A stretch of DNA of 64,000 bases from Candidatus Sumerlaeota bacterium (GTDB taxonomy: Bacteria; Sumerlaeota; Sumerlaeia; JAFGJS01), in NCBI GenBank assembly GCA_016928995.1, contig JAFGJS010000054.1, positions 105,483 to 169,482 of the forward strand. Direction: 5' to 3'. Under the pieces are notes generated by a model. It was not told the origin of the DNA. It did not search any database and worked only from the letters and a program-made list of their open reading frames with translations. Each line of letters opens with the position of its first letter. Within the stretch, counting starts at the first letter, position 1. A program made the translations under genes and the position numbers. Shown in pieces: positions 1-9,600 of this stretch.

Positions 1-2
1 CC

Positions 3-785
3 GGAATATCGTCGAATCCCCTTTGCGTCATTCTCCCCGCCGGCGCGGCGGTGTATGCGGTCATGGAGTGCGCCAGGGCAAACTGGAAAAACGCGGCAAG
101 GTATGCTTTTTTCGCCGTGATTCAAATCGTGGTTTTATTGGCCATCATTGAATCGCCGCCCGTGACGGTCCTGACCTATACGGATGTCGTCAAAAGGGCT
201 GTTGATGCGATGTATCTGATCCTGGCGCGCGTCATCTCTCCCGTTTCCGGCGCCATCCATCCGCTGGATTTACAGTTCGTGTTTTTAACGTCCGGTTTTG
301 CGCTGGGCTTCCTGTTTGTGATGCTCTCCAAGGATCGCAGCCGCCACATACAGTATTACATTTTTGCTGCCATCATCTGCGTGTTCACGTTTCTGCTATG
401 CCTCACCAACCGGTACAATATCTATTATCCGGAAATGATGCATGATGCGGCGCGGGGGAACAGGTATGTCTATATTCAGTTTTTTTTGTTTCTCGAGCTG
501 CTCTGGATCGCGATCCTGCTGATTCGAAAATCCTTGCCGCGATACGCCGTTCTTGCTTTATTTGTCGCGCACCTTTGCGGTCCGATTTTGTATTATCCGG
601 CTTTGGTGCAAACGTATGGCGAGCTGGATTATAACGGCGGGGACGATTGGATCGACCGCAGCAACAGATATAACGACGTGCTTGAAAGTTACGTCCGGCG
701 GATCAATCAAAACGGCGAAGCGAGCGAATTTTACTTGTCGGGATACTGGCGGGATCGAGTCTATAAATTGGTGAAGAAAGACTGA
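3..785 (+). CDS. Membrane protein of a polysaccharide locus, 5'-truncated
   Basis: The reading frame is open to the left edge of the window, so the N-terminus is missing; the GTG at 51 is only the first possible internal start. The visible 261 codons encode about five hydrophobic segments (roughly AFFAVIQIVVLLAII, FVFLTSGFALGFLFVML, YYIFAAIICVFTFLLCL, FFLFLELLWIAILLI and AVLALFVAHLCGPILYY) and a soluble polar C-terminal tail of about 60 residues ending KLVKKD. I do not recognise a family. The stop lies 3 bases before the next start, so the gene is very probably cotranscribed with the sugar transferase that follows. That context suggests a part in exopolysaccharide or O-antigen assembly, for example a polymerase or an integral glycosyltransferase. 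This role is inference from position only. Confidence 0.75.
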   Translation, partial: GISSNPLCVILPAGAAVYAVMECARANWKNAARYAFFAVIQIVVLLAIIESPPVTVLTYTDVVKRAVDAMYLILARVISPVSGAIHPLDLQFVFLTSGFALGFLFVMLSKDRSRHIQYYIFAAIICVFTFLLCLTNRYNIYYPEMMHDAARGNRYVYIQFFLFLELLWIAILLIRKSLPRYAVLALFVAHLCGPILYYPALVQTYGELDYNGGDDWIDRSNRYNDVLESYVRRINQNGEASEFYLSGYWRDRVYKLVKKD

Positions 786-788
786 CGC

Positions 789-2219
789 ATGCATCCGCCT
801 GTTCGACATATGGCCAATGTGAAGGCCGTGCAGCACCGGCTGCTGCAGCGGCGCTTCATTCTGGATTGCGTCATGATTCTCGCCGGCATGCTGTTCGCTT
901 ACGCCTTGCGGTTTTATGTGTTGCATTGGCTTAACATCCTGCCCGTCGAAAAGGGCTACGATCCGCGCGATTACGCCTGGCTGCTGGCCTATGCGCTGCC
1001 GGTGATGGTGATGTCTTACAGCTGGACCGGCATGTACGGCTTGCGCGATCCGGTGTTCAACTACGACATCGGTAAGCGCGTGATTCGCGGAACGCTGCTT
1101 GGCGTCGCGCTGGTTCTGACGATCAACTTCTTCTTTCGCGAGGCGGAATACGCCCGTCCGGTGTTCATGACGGCTCCGTTCAGCGTGATCGGATTCGTCT
1201 TCGCCGGGCGGCTCTATTTGCGGCAGTATGTGGACCGCTTGCGCGCTGAACGCCGCATCGGCGACATCGGCACGCTGATCGTCGGCGCGGGCGACTCCGC
1301 ACGGCTGCTGATCCGCAAGATCCACGAGCATCCCGAATGCGGCCTTGAGGTTGGCGGCGCCGTGGCCGCGCAAACCAGCGACGCTCCGGACGAAGTGGAA
1401 GGAGTCCCGGTGCTGGGGACGATCAGCGACATGATGCAGATCGTCCGGGAAAAGAAAATCCGGCGCGTGATTTTCGCCCAGCCGAATCTGACCAATAAGG
1501 AAATCTTCGACCTGATGGCGGAATTGGAAAAAGAACTGGTCGATGCGCGCTTCGTGCCGAATCTGCTGGAGAGCCACTTGACGGATTGTTCGTTCGAGAA
1601 CCTGGACGGCCTGCCGCTTTTCGGCCTGAAGGATACTCCGTTGCAAGGAATGAACCTGGTGGTGAAAAATCTCTTCGACAAAATCGTCAGTTCGATCATG
1701 CTGCTGCTGGGCGCGCCGTTCTACGCCTTGATCGCCCTGGCTGTCTGGCTCGACTCGGGAAGGCCGCTGTTTTATAAACAGCGCCGCCTGGGCATGGACG
1801 GCCGGTCGTACAACATGTATAAATTTCGCTCCATGCGGCTCAACGCGGAGCAGAACGGACCGGGGTGGACGCGGCCGGACGACGACCGGGTGACGCGGAT
1901 CGGGCGATTTCTGCGGCGATGGAATTTGGATGAGTGGCCGCAGCTGATCAACGTCTGGCGCGGCGATATGAGTCTGGTCGGGCCTCGTCCCGAGCGTCCG
2001 GAATGGGCGCAAAAATTCAAGGAGGAGTTTCCGCATTACATGATGCGCCACACCGTGAAAAGCGGGATGACGGGCTGGGCGCAGGTGAACGGGCTGCGCG
2101 GCGACACAGATCTTCAAGCTCGACTTGACGCGGACCTCTATTATATAGAGAATTGGACGCTATGGCTTGATATTAAGATTTTGCTGATGACCATGCGAGC
2201 GACGAAAAACGCGTATTGA
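789..2219 (+). CDS. Polyprenyl-phosphate glycosylphosphotransferase (initiating sugar transferase)
   Basis: Starts exopolysaccharide repeat-unit assembly by moving a sugar-1-phosphate from a nucleotide sugar onto undecaprenyl phosphate at the inner membrane. The 476-aa protein has the usual layout: four N-terminal transmembrane helices (about 23-45, 57-77, 95-113, 120-140), a Rossmann-like cytoplasmic domain opening with GTLIVGAGDSARLL, a fifth hydrophobic hairpin (about 295-318), then the catalytic Bac_transf domain. The catalytic domain shows KQRRLGMDGRSYNMYKFRSM, DEWPQLINV, SLVGPRPERPEW and GMTGWAQVNGLRGDT, which are the conserved family blocks. Length is normal for the WcaJ/CpsE group. 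It sits 3 bases after a membrane-protein gene. The sugar specificity (glucose, galactose or another) cannot be read from the sequence. Confidence 0.93.
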   Translation: MHPPVRHMANVKAVQHRLLQRRFILDCVMILAGMLFAYALRFYVLHWLNILPVEKGYDPRDYAWLLAYALPVMVMSYSWTGMYGLRDPVFNYDIGKRVIRGTLLGVALVLTINFFFREAEYARPVFMTAPFSVIGFVFAGRLYLRQYVDRLRAERRIGDIGTLIVGAGDSARLLIRKIHEHPECGLEVGGAVAAQTSDAPDEVEGVPVLGTISDMMQIVREKKIRRVIFAQPNLTNKEIFDLMAELEKELVDARFVPNLLESHLTDCSFENLDGLPLFGLKDTPLQGMNLVVKNLFDKIVSSIMLLLGAPFYALIALAVWLDSGRPLFYKQRRLGMDGRSYNMYKFRSMRLNAEQNGPGWTRPDDDRVTRIGRFLRRWNLDEWPQLINVWRGDMSLVGPRPERPEWAQKFKEEFPHYMMRHTVKSGMTGWAQVNGLRGDTDLQARLDADLYYIENWTLWLDIKILLMTMRATKNAY

Positions 2220-2252
2220 CGCTAAACCGGCGATCACACGGAAGGAGACGCG

Positions 2253-2651
2253 ATGCAATTTCTTTCCTTTGAAACGGACCACTTCAACCGGACAGAAGTG
2301 CGTGATTACTTCATCAATCCCTGCTGCTTTGGCGACGACGTCGCCACGTGGCTGATGGCGCAACTGGAAAAGCGCCACGTCAACGTGGCGAAAATCTACC
2401 AGGAAGACTGGGGCTGGGAGCTCGATTGCGAGTTCGGCGGCTCCCGGTACTTTCTCAGCATTGTGCTCGTGGCTGGAGACCAGGATGGGGACTATGGCGA
2501 GTGGCGCATTTACGTGACCAAGCAGTGCTCCCTGATCGGGCGCATCTTCGGCAAGGACAAAATGGTTCGCGAAGAAGCCATCATCGCCGTCGCTCACACA
2601 ATTTTAAGCGAGGCTCAATTCGGCAACATCCATTGCCTGGCGGAGGTGTAG
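2253..2651 (+). CDS. Small protein of unknown function
   Basis: A 132-aa soluble protein with a good ribosome binding site (GGAAGGAG about 8 bases before the ATG at 2253). It has no signal peptide or membrane helix. The middle is rich in aromatic and acidic residues (YQEDWGWELDCEF), and the second half alternates hydrophobic and charged residues as in a beta-sheet followed by a helix (REEAIIAVAHTILSEA). I do not recognise the family. It follows the sugar transferase by 33 bases on the same strand, so it may be the last gene of that transcript, but nothing in it points to sugar metabolism. It faces the methyltransferase gene end to end. I see no nuclease motif that would make it a restriction partner. 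Confidence 0.7.
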   Translation: MQFLSFETDHFNRTEVRDYFINPCCFGDDVATWLMAQLEKRHVNVAKIYQEDWGWELDCEFGGSRYFLSIVLVAGDQDGDYGEWRIYVTKQCSLIGRIFGKDKMVREEAIIAVAHTILSEAQFGNIHCLAEV

Positions 2652-2710
2652 CCTCGCGATAGACTTTGCCGCCGTCCGTGGAGGCATATTGATTCGAGGG
2701 CTTCTATTGA

Positions 2711-3682
2711 TTATTTTTTATCAATAACATTCAGGATGGAAAAATAGCCGCGTCCATATTCCTCGCAGAGCAAATCGATCGCCTGCCGCTTGGTTCCGCA
2801 TTGTTTTTTATATTGGATGTATTTCTTTTTCACATCACGAAGGTCATGGGGCGACCAAGCCTTGCCTTGATTCCTCGGCGTTGAATTTTGAGGAGCAATT
2901 AAGGATGATTCATCAAGCTCAACGGCATTCAGTTTGCGTTGCAATCCCTCGAATGATTTTGAATTGATTTCAAAGCCGAGAACTCGCCGTTTGAGTCTGA
3001 GAGCGGCGAATGCGGTCGAGAAGCTCCCCATGAACAAATCCAAAACGCCGCTGCCCTCATTGCTGCTGTATAGCAGCATCTTCTTGAGCAATTCATACGG
3101 CAGTTCATTTTTGTTCTTCGCTTTGCCCGGTTTATATTCCCGGCGAATCTCCCAGACGTCTTCCCGGTCGGCATAGTTTTTTTTCTGTCCCGATCCGTTC
3201 TGTTCATTTGCGCCGAAGCGGCAGTAGGTGTTGAATGTATGCCTGGCGCCGGGCTTCACGTAGAACAGAATATGGTAATGCGAGGAGACGTACTTATAGC
3301 GCGTGTGCACGCCGAAGTTGTACTTCCAGATGATGTGGTTGACTTCTTCGAGCGGCGAGTCGGCCAGCGCGTTGAGGATGTGGCGCAGGTTGGTGTAGCC
3401 GGAGACGATGTAGATGCTGCCGCCGGGCTTGAGGATACGCGCGGCTTGCTCGATCCAGCGGCGGCTGAACTCGGCATAGTCTTCCGCCGGAACTTCGACG
3501 TAACCGTCGAGCACGAAGGATTCATCGCGGTTGTAGTGCTTGTGAAGTTTGTCGCCGTTGATGCCGTAGGGCGGATCGGTGATGATCAGGTCCACGCTAT
3601 CAGCATCGAGGTGCTTGCAGCCTTCGACACAGTCTTCATTGTAAAACCGATACCATTCGGTTTCAATCGGCGGGTGGGGCAT
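2711..3682 (-). CDS. Site-specific DNA adenine methyltransferase, beta class
   Basis: A DNA methyltransferase that transfers a methyl group from S-adenosylmethionine to an amino base, most likely adenine N6. Motif IV is near the N-terminus (LIITDPPYGING) and the SAM-binding motif is C-terminal (GVLDLFMGSFSTAFAALRL, then GFEIN). This order defines the beta class. The region between (about 70-190) should contain the target recognition domain. I chose the ATG at 3682 rather than the TTG at 3712 because AGGAAG lies 6 bases before it; that gives 323 aa. The C-terminal 60 residues are basic (HDLRDVKKKYIQYKKQ). No restriction endonuclease gene is adjacent, so it looks like an orphan methylase or one whose partner has been lost. 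The recognition sequence is unknown. Confidence 0.93.
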   Translation of the reverse strand: MPHPPIETEWYRFYNEDCVEGCKHLDADSVDLIITDPPYGINGDKLHKHYNRDESFVLDGYVEVPAEDYAEFSRRWIEQAARILKPGGSIYIVSGYTNLRHILNALADSPLEEVNHIIWKYNFGVHTRYKYVSSHYHILFYVKPGARHTFNTYCRFGANEQNGSGQKKNYADREDVWEIRREYKPGKAKNKNELPYELLKKMLLYSSNEGSGVLDLFMGSFSTAFAALRLKRRVLGFEINSKSFEGLQRKLNAVELDESSLIAPQNSTPRNQGKAWSPHDLRDVKKKYIQYKKQCGTKRQAIDLLCEEYGRGYFSILNVIDKK

Positions 3683-3733
3683 ATACGGCTTCCTGCGTTT
3701 TAGCGGAATCAAAGCATCGCCGGACGCGGATTG

Positions 3734-4564
3734 TCAACCTGCGGTTTCTTCGTCCTGCTCGTCGCGGATCGCTTCGATGTCCAGTGATGCGGCGATCTGC
3801 TCGCGCAGGGGATCGAGCCATTCATACGCAGTCCATTCCACGCGCAGCGGCGTGATCGAGACGCAGCCGCGGCGAACCACGTTCGAATCGGAGTCCGGGA
3901 TGCGATCCATGGTGATTTGCGTCCCGCTGTTGCAGTAAACCGGCAGGCCGTTGCGTTCGCCGCTTGGCGTGAAGATGTCCGAATACCAGGCATGGCCCTG
4001 GCGTGTCGCCTCGACGCCGCGAATCGTTTCGACGCTCCCGCTGGGCGCGTTGACGTTGAGGATCGCGCGCTCCGGGATCCCGCGTTCCAGCGCCATGCGG
4101 ATGATCTGCGGAAGCACGGCGCAAATGCCGCTGAAATCCGGACGCTCGCGGTTGAAATCGTAGCACAGCGAAACCGCGATGGCCGGAATGCCGAACATCG
4201 CAGCCTCCAGCGCCGCGGCCACGGTTCCCGAATATTGGATGTTGTTGCCCGTGTTCGAGCCGTTGTTGATGCCGGAGACCACCAGGTCCGGCCGCGGCAG
4301 ATCAAGGGCAGTGAGGGCGAATTTCACGCAGTCGGCGGGCGTGCCGTCCACGGCATAGCCCCACACGCGGCCGGAGGAATCGCGGCGCTCCTGCATCGTA
4401 AAGTCGTTGAACACTGTCACGGCATGGCTGGCCGCGCTGCGTTCGCGGGAAGGCGCAACGACATACAGCTCGCCCATGCCGGCGACGGCCTCGCGCAACG
4501 CCGTCATCCCCGGCGCGTCGATGCCGTCGTCATTGCAGAGTAAAATGTTTGGAATTGTTGACAT
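3734..4564 (-). CDS. surE: 5'/3'-nucleotidase SurE
   Basis: A metal-dependent phosphatase that removes phosphate from nucleoside monophosphates, acting in the cytosol and often linked to stationary-phase survival. The 276-aa protein begins with the diagnostic LLCNDDGIDAPG block, whose paired aspartates bind the metal, followed by VAPSRERSAASHAVT and VVSGINNGSNTGNN, all at the spacing expected of SurE. The C-terminal 25 residues (about REQIAASLDIEAIRDEQDEE) are acidic and lie beyond the usual fold. The start ATG at 4564 leads directly into the first beta strand. It lies 52 bases after the methyltransferase start on the same strand and about 130 bases downstream of plsX, so it could be read from the yceD-rpmF-plsX transcript. 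Confidence 0.95.
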   Translation of the reverse strand: MSTIPNILLCNDDGIDAPGMTALREAVAGMGELYVVAPSRERSAASHAVTVFNDFTMQERRDSSGRVWGYAVDGTPADCVKFALTALDLPRPDLVVSGINNGSNTGNNIQYSGTVAAALEAAMFGIPAIAVSLCYDFNRERPDFSGICAVLPQIIRMALERGIPERAILNVNAPSGSVETIRGVEATRQGHAWYSDIFTPSGERNGLPVYCNSGTQITMDRIPDSDSNVVRRGCVSITPLRVEWTAYEWLDPLREQIAASLDIEAIRDEQDEETAG

Positions 4565-4693
4565 AAACCTTGCTCATTTTTGACTGGAAAAAAGGGAGTT
4601 TAATCGTTGGAACAAAGAAGATCAAGACCGGGTTGAAGCTTTTACGAACGGCCGACAATCCGGGAGACTGTGCGAGTTCCGTCGTGGCGCAAT

Positions 4694-5731
4694 CTATACG
4701 TTGGCGATCTCGAACGCTTCGGCTTTGTGCAGGAGTTGCTCTTCCTGTTTCAGCAGCTTGAGGATGGCGGCGTTGGGATTATGCTTGATGGTCTCTTCGG
4801 CGCGGATGATGGCATTGCTGATGGCCTTGGCGTCGCTGGAGCCGTGGCAGATGACGCAGTTGCCGTTGACGCCGAGCAGCGGCGCGCCGCCCATTTCGGA
4901 TTTATCCACGCGCTTCATCAGGTTTTTCAGCGATGGCTTGGCGATGAGTCCGCCGAGCATCGCGATGGGATTGCGCTTGAGCTCGCGTTTCATTTCGCTG
5001 AAGAGGAACTTGACCACGGAGGAGCCGAATTTCAGCACGATGTTGCCGACAAAGCCGTCGCACACGATGACGTCGAACTTGCCGGAGAGGACATCGTTGC
5101 CTTCGGCGTTGCCGCCGAAATTCAGCGTGGACTCCTTGAGCAGTTTATACGCCTGGAGCGTCGTTTCGTCGCCCTTGGTGTCTTCCTCGCCGATGTTGAG
5201 CAGCCCGACCAGCGGATTTTCCCGTCCCATCACTTCGTGGGCGTACATGGCGCCCATCAGCGCGAACTGCAGGAGATTTTCCGGCTTGCAGTCCACAGTC
5301 GCGCCGACATCGAGAATCAGAACGGGCCGTAGATGCGTGGGAAAAAGCGTGCTGATGGCCGGCTTTTTAATGCCTTCCAGCCGGCCGAGTCCGAACAGGG
5401 CGTGCGCGGCGGTGGCGCCGGTGGCGCCCGCGGAGATCATCGCGCCGGCCTGGCCCGCTTTCACCAGTCCCACGGCGACCGCCACGGAGGAGTCTTTCAT
5501 TTTGAGGGCTTCGCGCGGCTTGATGTGCATGTCCACCACGACGGGCGCGTGAGCGTAATCGAACGCATCCTCGCTCACGCCGTTCTGGCGCACGATGTCG
5601 CGAAGGCGTTGTTCATCGCCAACGAGTGTGATGCGGCTCTCGACGCGATCCATCGCCTTCACCGCGCCTGCAATCAACACGCCGGGGCCGTTGTCGCCGC
5701 CGAGAGCGTCGAGTGCGATGCGCGAAGTCAT
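4694..5731 (-). CDS. plsX: Phosphate acyltransferase PlsX
   Basis: Makes acyl-phosphate from acyl-ACP for the PlsY step of phospholipid synthesis; a peripheral membrane enzyme. I take the ATG at 5731 because it gives the family N-terminus MTSRIALDALGGDNGP and forms a 4-base ATGA overlap with the stop of rpmF, a sign of translational coupling; the open frame upstream has no homologous look. The resulting 345 aa is the normal length. Conserved blocks include SSVAVAVGLVKAGQA, GATGATAAHALFGLGR, RPVLILDVGATVDCKP and DVIVCDGFVGNIVLK. The order yceD-rpmF-plsX is the common bacterial arrangement, but fabH, often next, is absent here; about 130 bases without a gene and then surE follow. Confidence 0.96.
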   Translation of the reverse strand: MTSRIALDALGGDNGPGVLIAGAVKAMDRVESRITLVGDEQRLRDIVRQNGVSEDAFDYAHAPVVVDMHIKPREALKMKDSSVAVAVGLVKAGQAGAMISAGATGATAAHALFGLGRLEGIKKPAISTLFPTHLRPVLILDVGATVDCKPENLLQFALMGAMYAHEVMGRENPLVGLLNIGEEDTKGDETTLQAYKLLKESTLNFGGNAEGNDVLSGKFDVIVCDGFVGNIVLKFGSSVVKFLFSEMKRELKRNPIAMLGGLIAKPSLKNLMKRVDKSEMGGAPLLGVNGNCVICHGSSDAKAISNAIIRAEETIKHNPNAAILKLLKQEEQLLHKAEAFEIANV

Positions 5732-5913
5732 GAGTGCACGACGACCCGGTAGGACTTGCCTTTGTATTGGCCGCAGGATTTGCAGGCGCGATGCGGCAGT
5801 TTCGGTTCGCCGCAGTTTTCGCATTTACTCACGTTCGTGATTTCCTTCATTTTCAGGTGCGAACGGCGTTTGTCGCTGCGAGCACGGCTGTGTCGTCTTC
5901 TTGGTGTGGGCAT
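5728..5913 (-). CDS. rpmF: 50S ribosomal protein L32
   Basis: Structural protein of the large ribosomal subunit. The 61-aa product starts MPTPRRRHSRARSDKRR, as L32 proteins do, and contains the zinc-ribbon CENCGEPKLPHRACKSCG, so this is the four-cysteine, zinc-binding form of L32. The ribosome binding site GAGGAG overlaps the stop codon of the upstream yceD gene, 6 bases away, and the TGA stop overlaps the plsX ATG by 4 bases. The three genes are therefore almost certainly translated from one mRNA, matching the conserved order in many bacteria. Confidence 0.97.
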   Translation of the reverse strand: MPTPRRRHSRARSDKRRSHLKMKEITNVSKCENCGEPKLPHRACKSCGQYKGKSYRVVVHS

Positions 5914-5919
5914 CTTTCT

Positions 5920-6489
5920 TTACTCCTCATCATCTGGTAGATGAATTTGATTCAGTTGTTCCTGCCAGTCGGGATTTTTGTCCGATTCGGCTTCTTCATC
6001 GCCGCAGGCGGGAGGCAAGCTCTCCGTGAACGGCGATTCGTCGTATTTATGCGGAAACGCTGGAACTTCAAGCAATAACAATTCGCGCAATTCGTTGTCC
6101 AGCGTCAGCTCATCGTGAATGTAGTAAGCGAAGTCCTCGTCTTCCAGGGCGACGGTGACGACGCGTTCGCCGGTTTCCTCGTCTTCCGTTCGAGGAGGAG
6201 CGGGAATGTACATCAGTTCGATGTTTTCCACGTTCAATTCCTGCTCGAACGGCTCCAGCGTCCGCACGCATTCCAGCCGCACTTTCGCGCTCATCCTGCC
6301 GGTCACGCGAATCCGCTGGCCGATCTTTTTGAGCCGCAGATCCACTTCGATCGGGGCGATGAATTCGACCGGCTGAGCCAGATGCGTGTCACCCGCAAGC
6401 GCTTCCTCCAAACCGAGCTCTTTTGGCGGCAGCGTTTGCTGGAGCTCCAGGGGCTGGAGGTCGCCGATTAAATGCACTTTAACTTTCAT
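5920..6489 (-). CDS. yceD: YceD-family (DUF177) protein
   Basis: Member of the YceD/DUF177 family, linked in other bacteria to 23S rRNA accumulation and found next to rpmF. The start at 6489 follows a strong GGAGGAGGG site 7 bases upstream; the longer frame to 6567 lacks one. The 189-aa product has the family outline: an N-terminal beta segment (MKVKVHLIGDLQPLELQ), the core block VTGRMSAKVRLECVRTLEPF with its conserved cysteine, an acidic middle containing EDEDFAYYIHDELTLDNELRELLLLEVP, and the C-terminal PDWQEQLNQI, which resembles the usual DPRWAAL-like ending. It is the first gene of the yceD-rpmF-plsX unit and faces away from the large secreted-protein gene at 6687. Confidence 0.88.
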   Translation of the reverse strand: MKVKVHLIGDLQPLELQQTLPPKELGLEEALAGDTHLAQPVEFIAPIEVDLRLKKIGQRIRVTGRMSAKVRLECVRTLEPFEQELNVENIELMYIPAPPRTEDEETGERVVTVALEDEDFAYYIHDELTLDNELRELLLLEVPAFPHKYDESPFTESLPPACGDEEAESDKNPDWQEQLNQIHLPDDEE

Positions 6490-6686
6490 AAAACGGCCCT
6501 CCTCCAACCGCAAAAGGAGCGGTATTCCATTGAGAATGCGCCCGGAAGTCAAGTCCAAATTTAGCAAGTTCGCCGCGATTCGGTCAATTTTTCGTTTTTT
6601 TGGCTGAAAGATCCGCTGCGTTGTATTTTACTGATTGTAAGATCAGCAGATCTCGCGATCCATCCTTTTTTACCAGGAATCAAACG

Positions 6687-9600
6687 ATGCATCCGATATG
6701 GCGTTGTGGTTCTTTTATATTCATTTTATGGGCGTTAGGCTTCGATGCAGGTTCTTTTCGAATGCTTCATGCCGCCACGCCGCGGCTTGACAGCGACGTG
6801 CCGGTCCAGGAGACGATCCTCGATGACGATCAATATGGCCATCGCGCCGTAGCCGAAGTGAATGGCGACGGCTATAATGATATTGTAGGGCTCAATTACG
6901 GCAGCGGAAACGGCGATCTCGTCTGGTATCGCTATCCGGACTGGACCCGTTTCGTCATCGCGCAACCGAGTCTGTATGCGGATTACCAGTGGTATCGCTC
7001 GGACGATCTTGCGGTCGCGGACATCGACAACGATGGCGACGACGACATTGCCGGGCGGGTCGGTCCGAACAGCGACGCCGCGGGTCCGATCTGCTGGTGG
7101 GAGAATCCGCTGCCGTCGGGCGATCCTTCGCTGCCGGGCTGGACGCGGCATGACATCGGCATCACGGATTACAACAAGGACCTGGGCCTGGCGGATTATA
7201 ATATGGATGGCAAGATCGATGTGGCCGGACGGGAAAACGCGGAAACCCACGTCTTCATTCAGGGCGGCACGCCGCTGGAATGGACGCTGGTGATGCAAAC
7301 CAGCCACTACCACCACGAAGGCATGGCCATCGGCGACTTGGACAATGACGGCGACATCGACCTCGCGCTCAATGGCTTCTGGTTCGAGAATCCGCATCCG
7401 GATCCGATCACCAACACCTGGGTCTTTCACGATGTCGATGCTAAGTGGTATACGCAAAGCGGCTATGGCTGGCAGGACAATAACAGCAACATCGAGGTGG
7501 CGGACGTCAACGGCGACGGCAAGGCGGAGTTCCTGATCTCGCAATCCGAGCTGCCGGGATTCCCACTTTCGATCTACTCGGCGGGCGATCCGATAAACGG
7601 CCCCTGGACGGAATTTCAACTGGAGCCGGTGGCGGATTATTATCAGACGCTGAAGGCCGCGGATTTCGACAACGACGGCGACACGGACATCTTCTCCGGC
7701 GAATTTCCGCGTTATCCCGATGCGGCGCCATGGAATGTGTATATCTACCTGAATGAAGGCAACTCCGGGAGTTGGACCAGGCAGCTGCTGACGCAGGATG
7801 GCGTGTATCACGGCTCCATCGGCGACGTGGGCAGCGACGGCGACATCGACCTGATCGGCACGCGCAGCTACGATACAGCGCCGCTGTTTCTCTGGGAAAA
7901 CCTGACCGCCGACACGAGCGTGCATTCGCTGGATAAATGGACCTACATTGAAGTGGACAACTCGCGCCAGAGCTGGGGGGACTTCGACACGCCGAGTTGG
8001 GTGCGGTATTTCGGCCTGGCGTTCGGCGACGTGGACGGCGACGGGAATAAGGACATCATCTCCGGCCGCTATTGGTATCGCAACCCCGGCGGCGGCATGA
8101 CCGGCGTCTGGACGCGCACGGACCTGGGTTTGAACTGCGACGCCAGCTTGTTCGTCGATGTGGATGACGACGCGTTCGCCGATCTGATCGCTTCGGCCGG
8201 CACGACGATCTATTGGCTCGAAGCGCAGGACGCCAACGGGACGTTATGGACGCCCACGGCCATTGACACCGCTTTTCCCGGAACCGATCACGTCAACACG
8301 CAGGGCTATGAAATCGTGGAACTGATCGGCGGGGGCAAGCCGGAATTATTGCTTCACGCCGATGGTGTCTATATGTACCAGATCCCCGCGAATCCCTCGT
8401 CAACGGCTTGGACGCGCACGAAGATCGTCTCCAATTCGAATGGCGAGGCGATCGGCATCGGCGACATCGACGGCGACGGCTGGACGGACGTCGCCGTGGC
8501 TCATTCTCCCGCTGAATCCACAACCTGCCGCATCAAATGGTGCAAGCATCCCGGCGCAAGCGGCGGCGCATGGGCGGAGCATTTCATCGGCTACTTCGAC
8601 GGATTGTATCCTGATCGAGTGGAAGTTGGAGACTTGAATGGCGACGGCCGCCCGGACATCGCGGTCAGCGAAGAGGGGCAAGTGGAGCAGCCGATTTATC
8701 AGACCGCCTGGTTTGAAGCTCCGGCCGATCCCACACAGGACAACTGGACGCGCCGCACGATCGTCACGCAGCACACGACCAACGCGATGGACGCGGCGGA
8801 CATGGACAACGACGGAGATTTGGATTTAATCACCGGCGAGCATCGCGGCACGGAGAAGGTGGCCATCTGGGCCAGCGACAATGCGGGCAATTTCACCGAG
8901 TATGTGGTGCCGGAAGGCCGCGAAAGTCATCTTGGCGCGCGCGCCGTGGACCTGGACGGCGACGGCGATTATGAGATCGTCAGCATCGCCTGGGATGATT
9001 ATCAATACCTGCATCTCTGGCGCAACGACAACGTCGGGATCATCGTCCCGCCGCCGGCTGAAAACCGCCCGCCTAGTGTCAGCGCGGGTTCGGACCGGTT
9101 GATCGTGGCGCCGGAGAATTCAACAACTTTAAACGGCTCGGTTTTCGATGACGGACTGCCCGCCACAGGGACGTTGACGGTTCAATGGAGCCAGGTCAGC
9201 GGGCCGGGAAATGTGACTTTCGGATCGCCCGATACCCCTGGCACCACCGCGGTTTTCAGCATTTCGGGCGCTTATGTCGTGCAATTGAGCGCGAGCGATG
9301 GAGCGTTAAGCGCATCCGCTCATGCGACGGTGTCGTTCCTGCCAGCCAGCGCCAATCAAGTTTTGCATTGGCGGTTTGATGACGTCAGCGGGGCCAGCGC
9401 GACCGATTCGAGTCCATTCGGCAATCATGGCACAGTGTCCGGCGCGACCTGGACAGACGGTTATTACGGCGGCGCGTTGACTTTCAACGGCTCAAGCGAT
9501 TACGTCGCCATCTCCGATATCGCCATCAACGGCGATTTCCCCGGCTGCACGGCGGGTCAGACCGGCGACTTCACCCTTTGCGCCTGGATCAAGCGCGGCA

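Noticed and set aside
558-2117. Long antisense open frame over the sugar-transferase gene
   Set aside because: It mirrors a confident gene, its protein is rich in His/Arg/Gln as antisense GC-rich frames are, and it has no ribosome binding site. The same holds for those at 19162-20607, 42832-44763, 46807-48180, 48223-49164 and 60961-62565.
2253-2651. Restriction partner for the methyltransferase
   Set aside because: No PD-(D/E)xK, HNH or GIY-YIG motif; different strand and different likely transcript.
5732-5824. Longer plsX start
   Set aside because: It would lie inside rpmF; the ATG at 5731 gives the conserved start and a coupled overlap.
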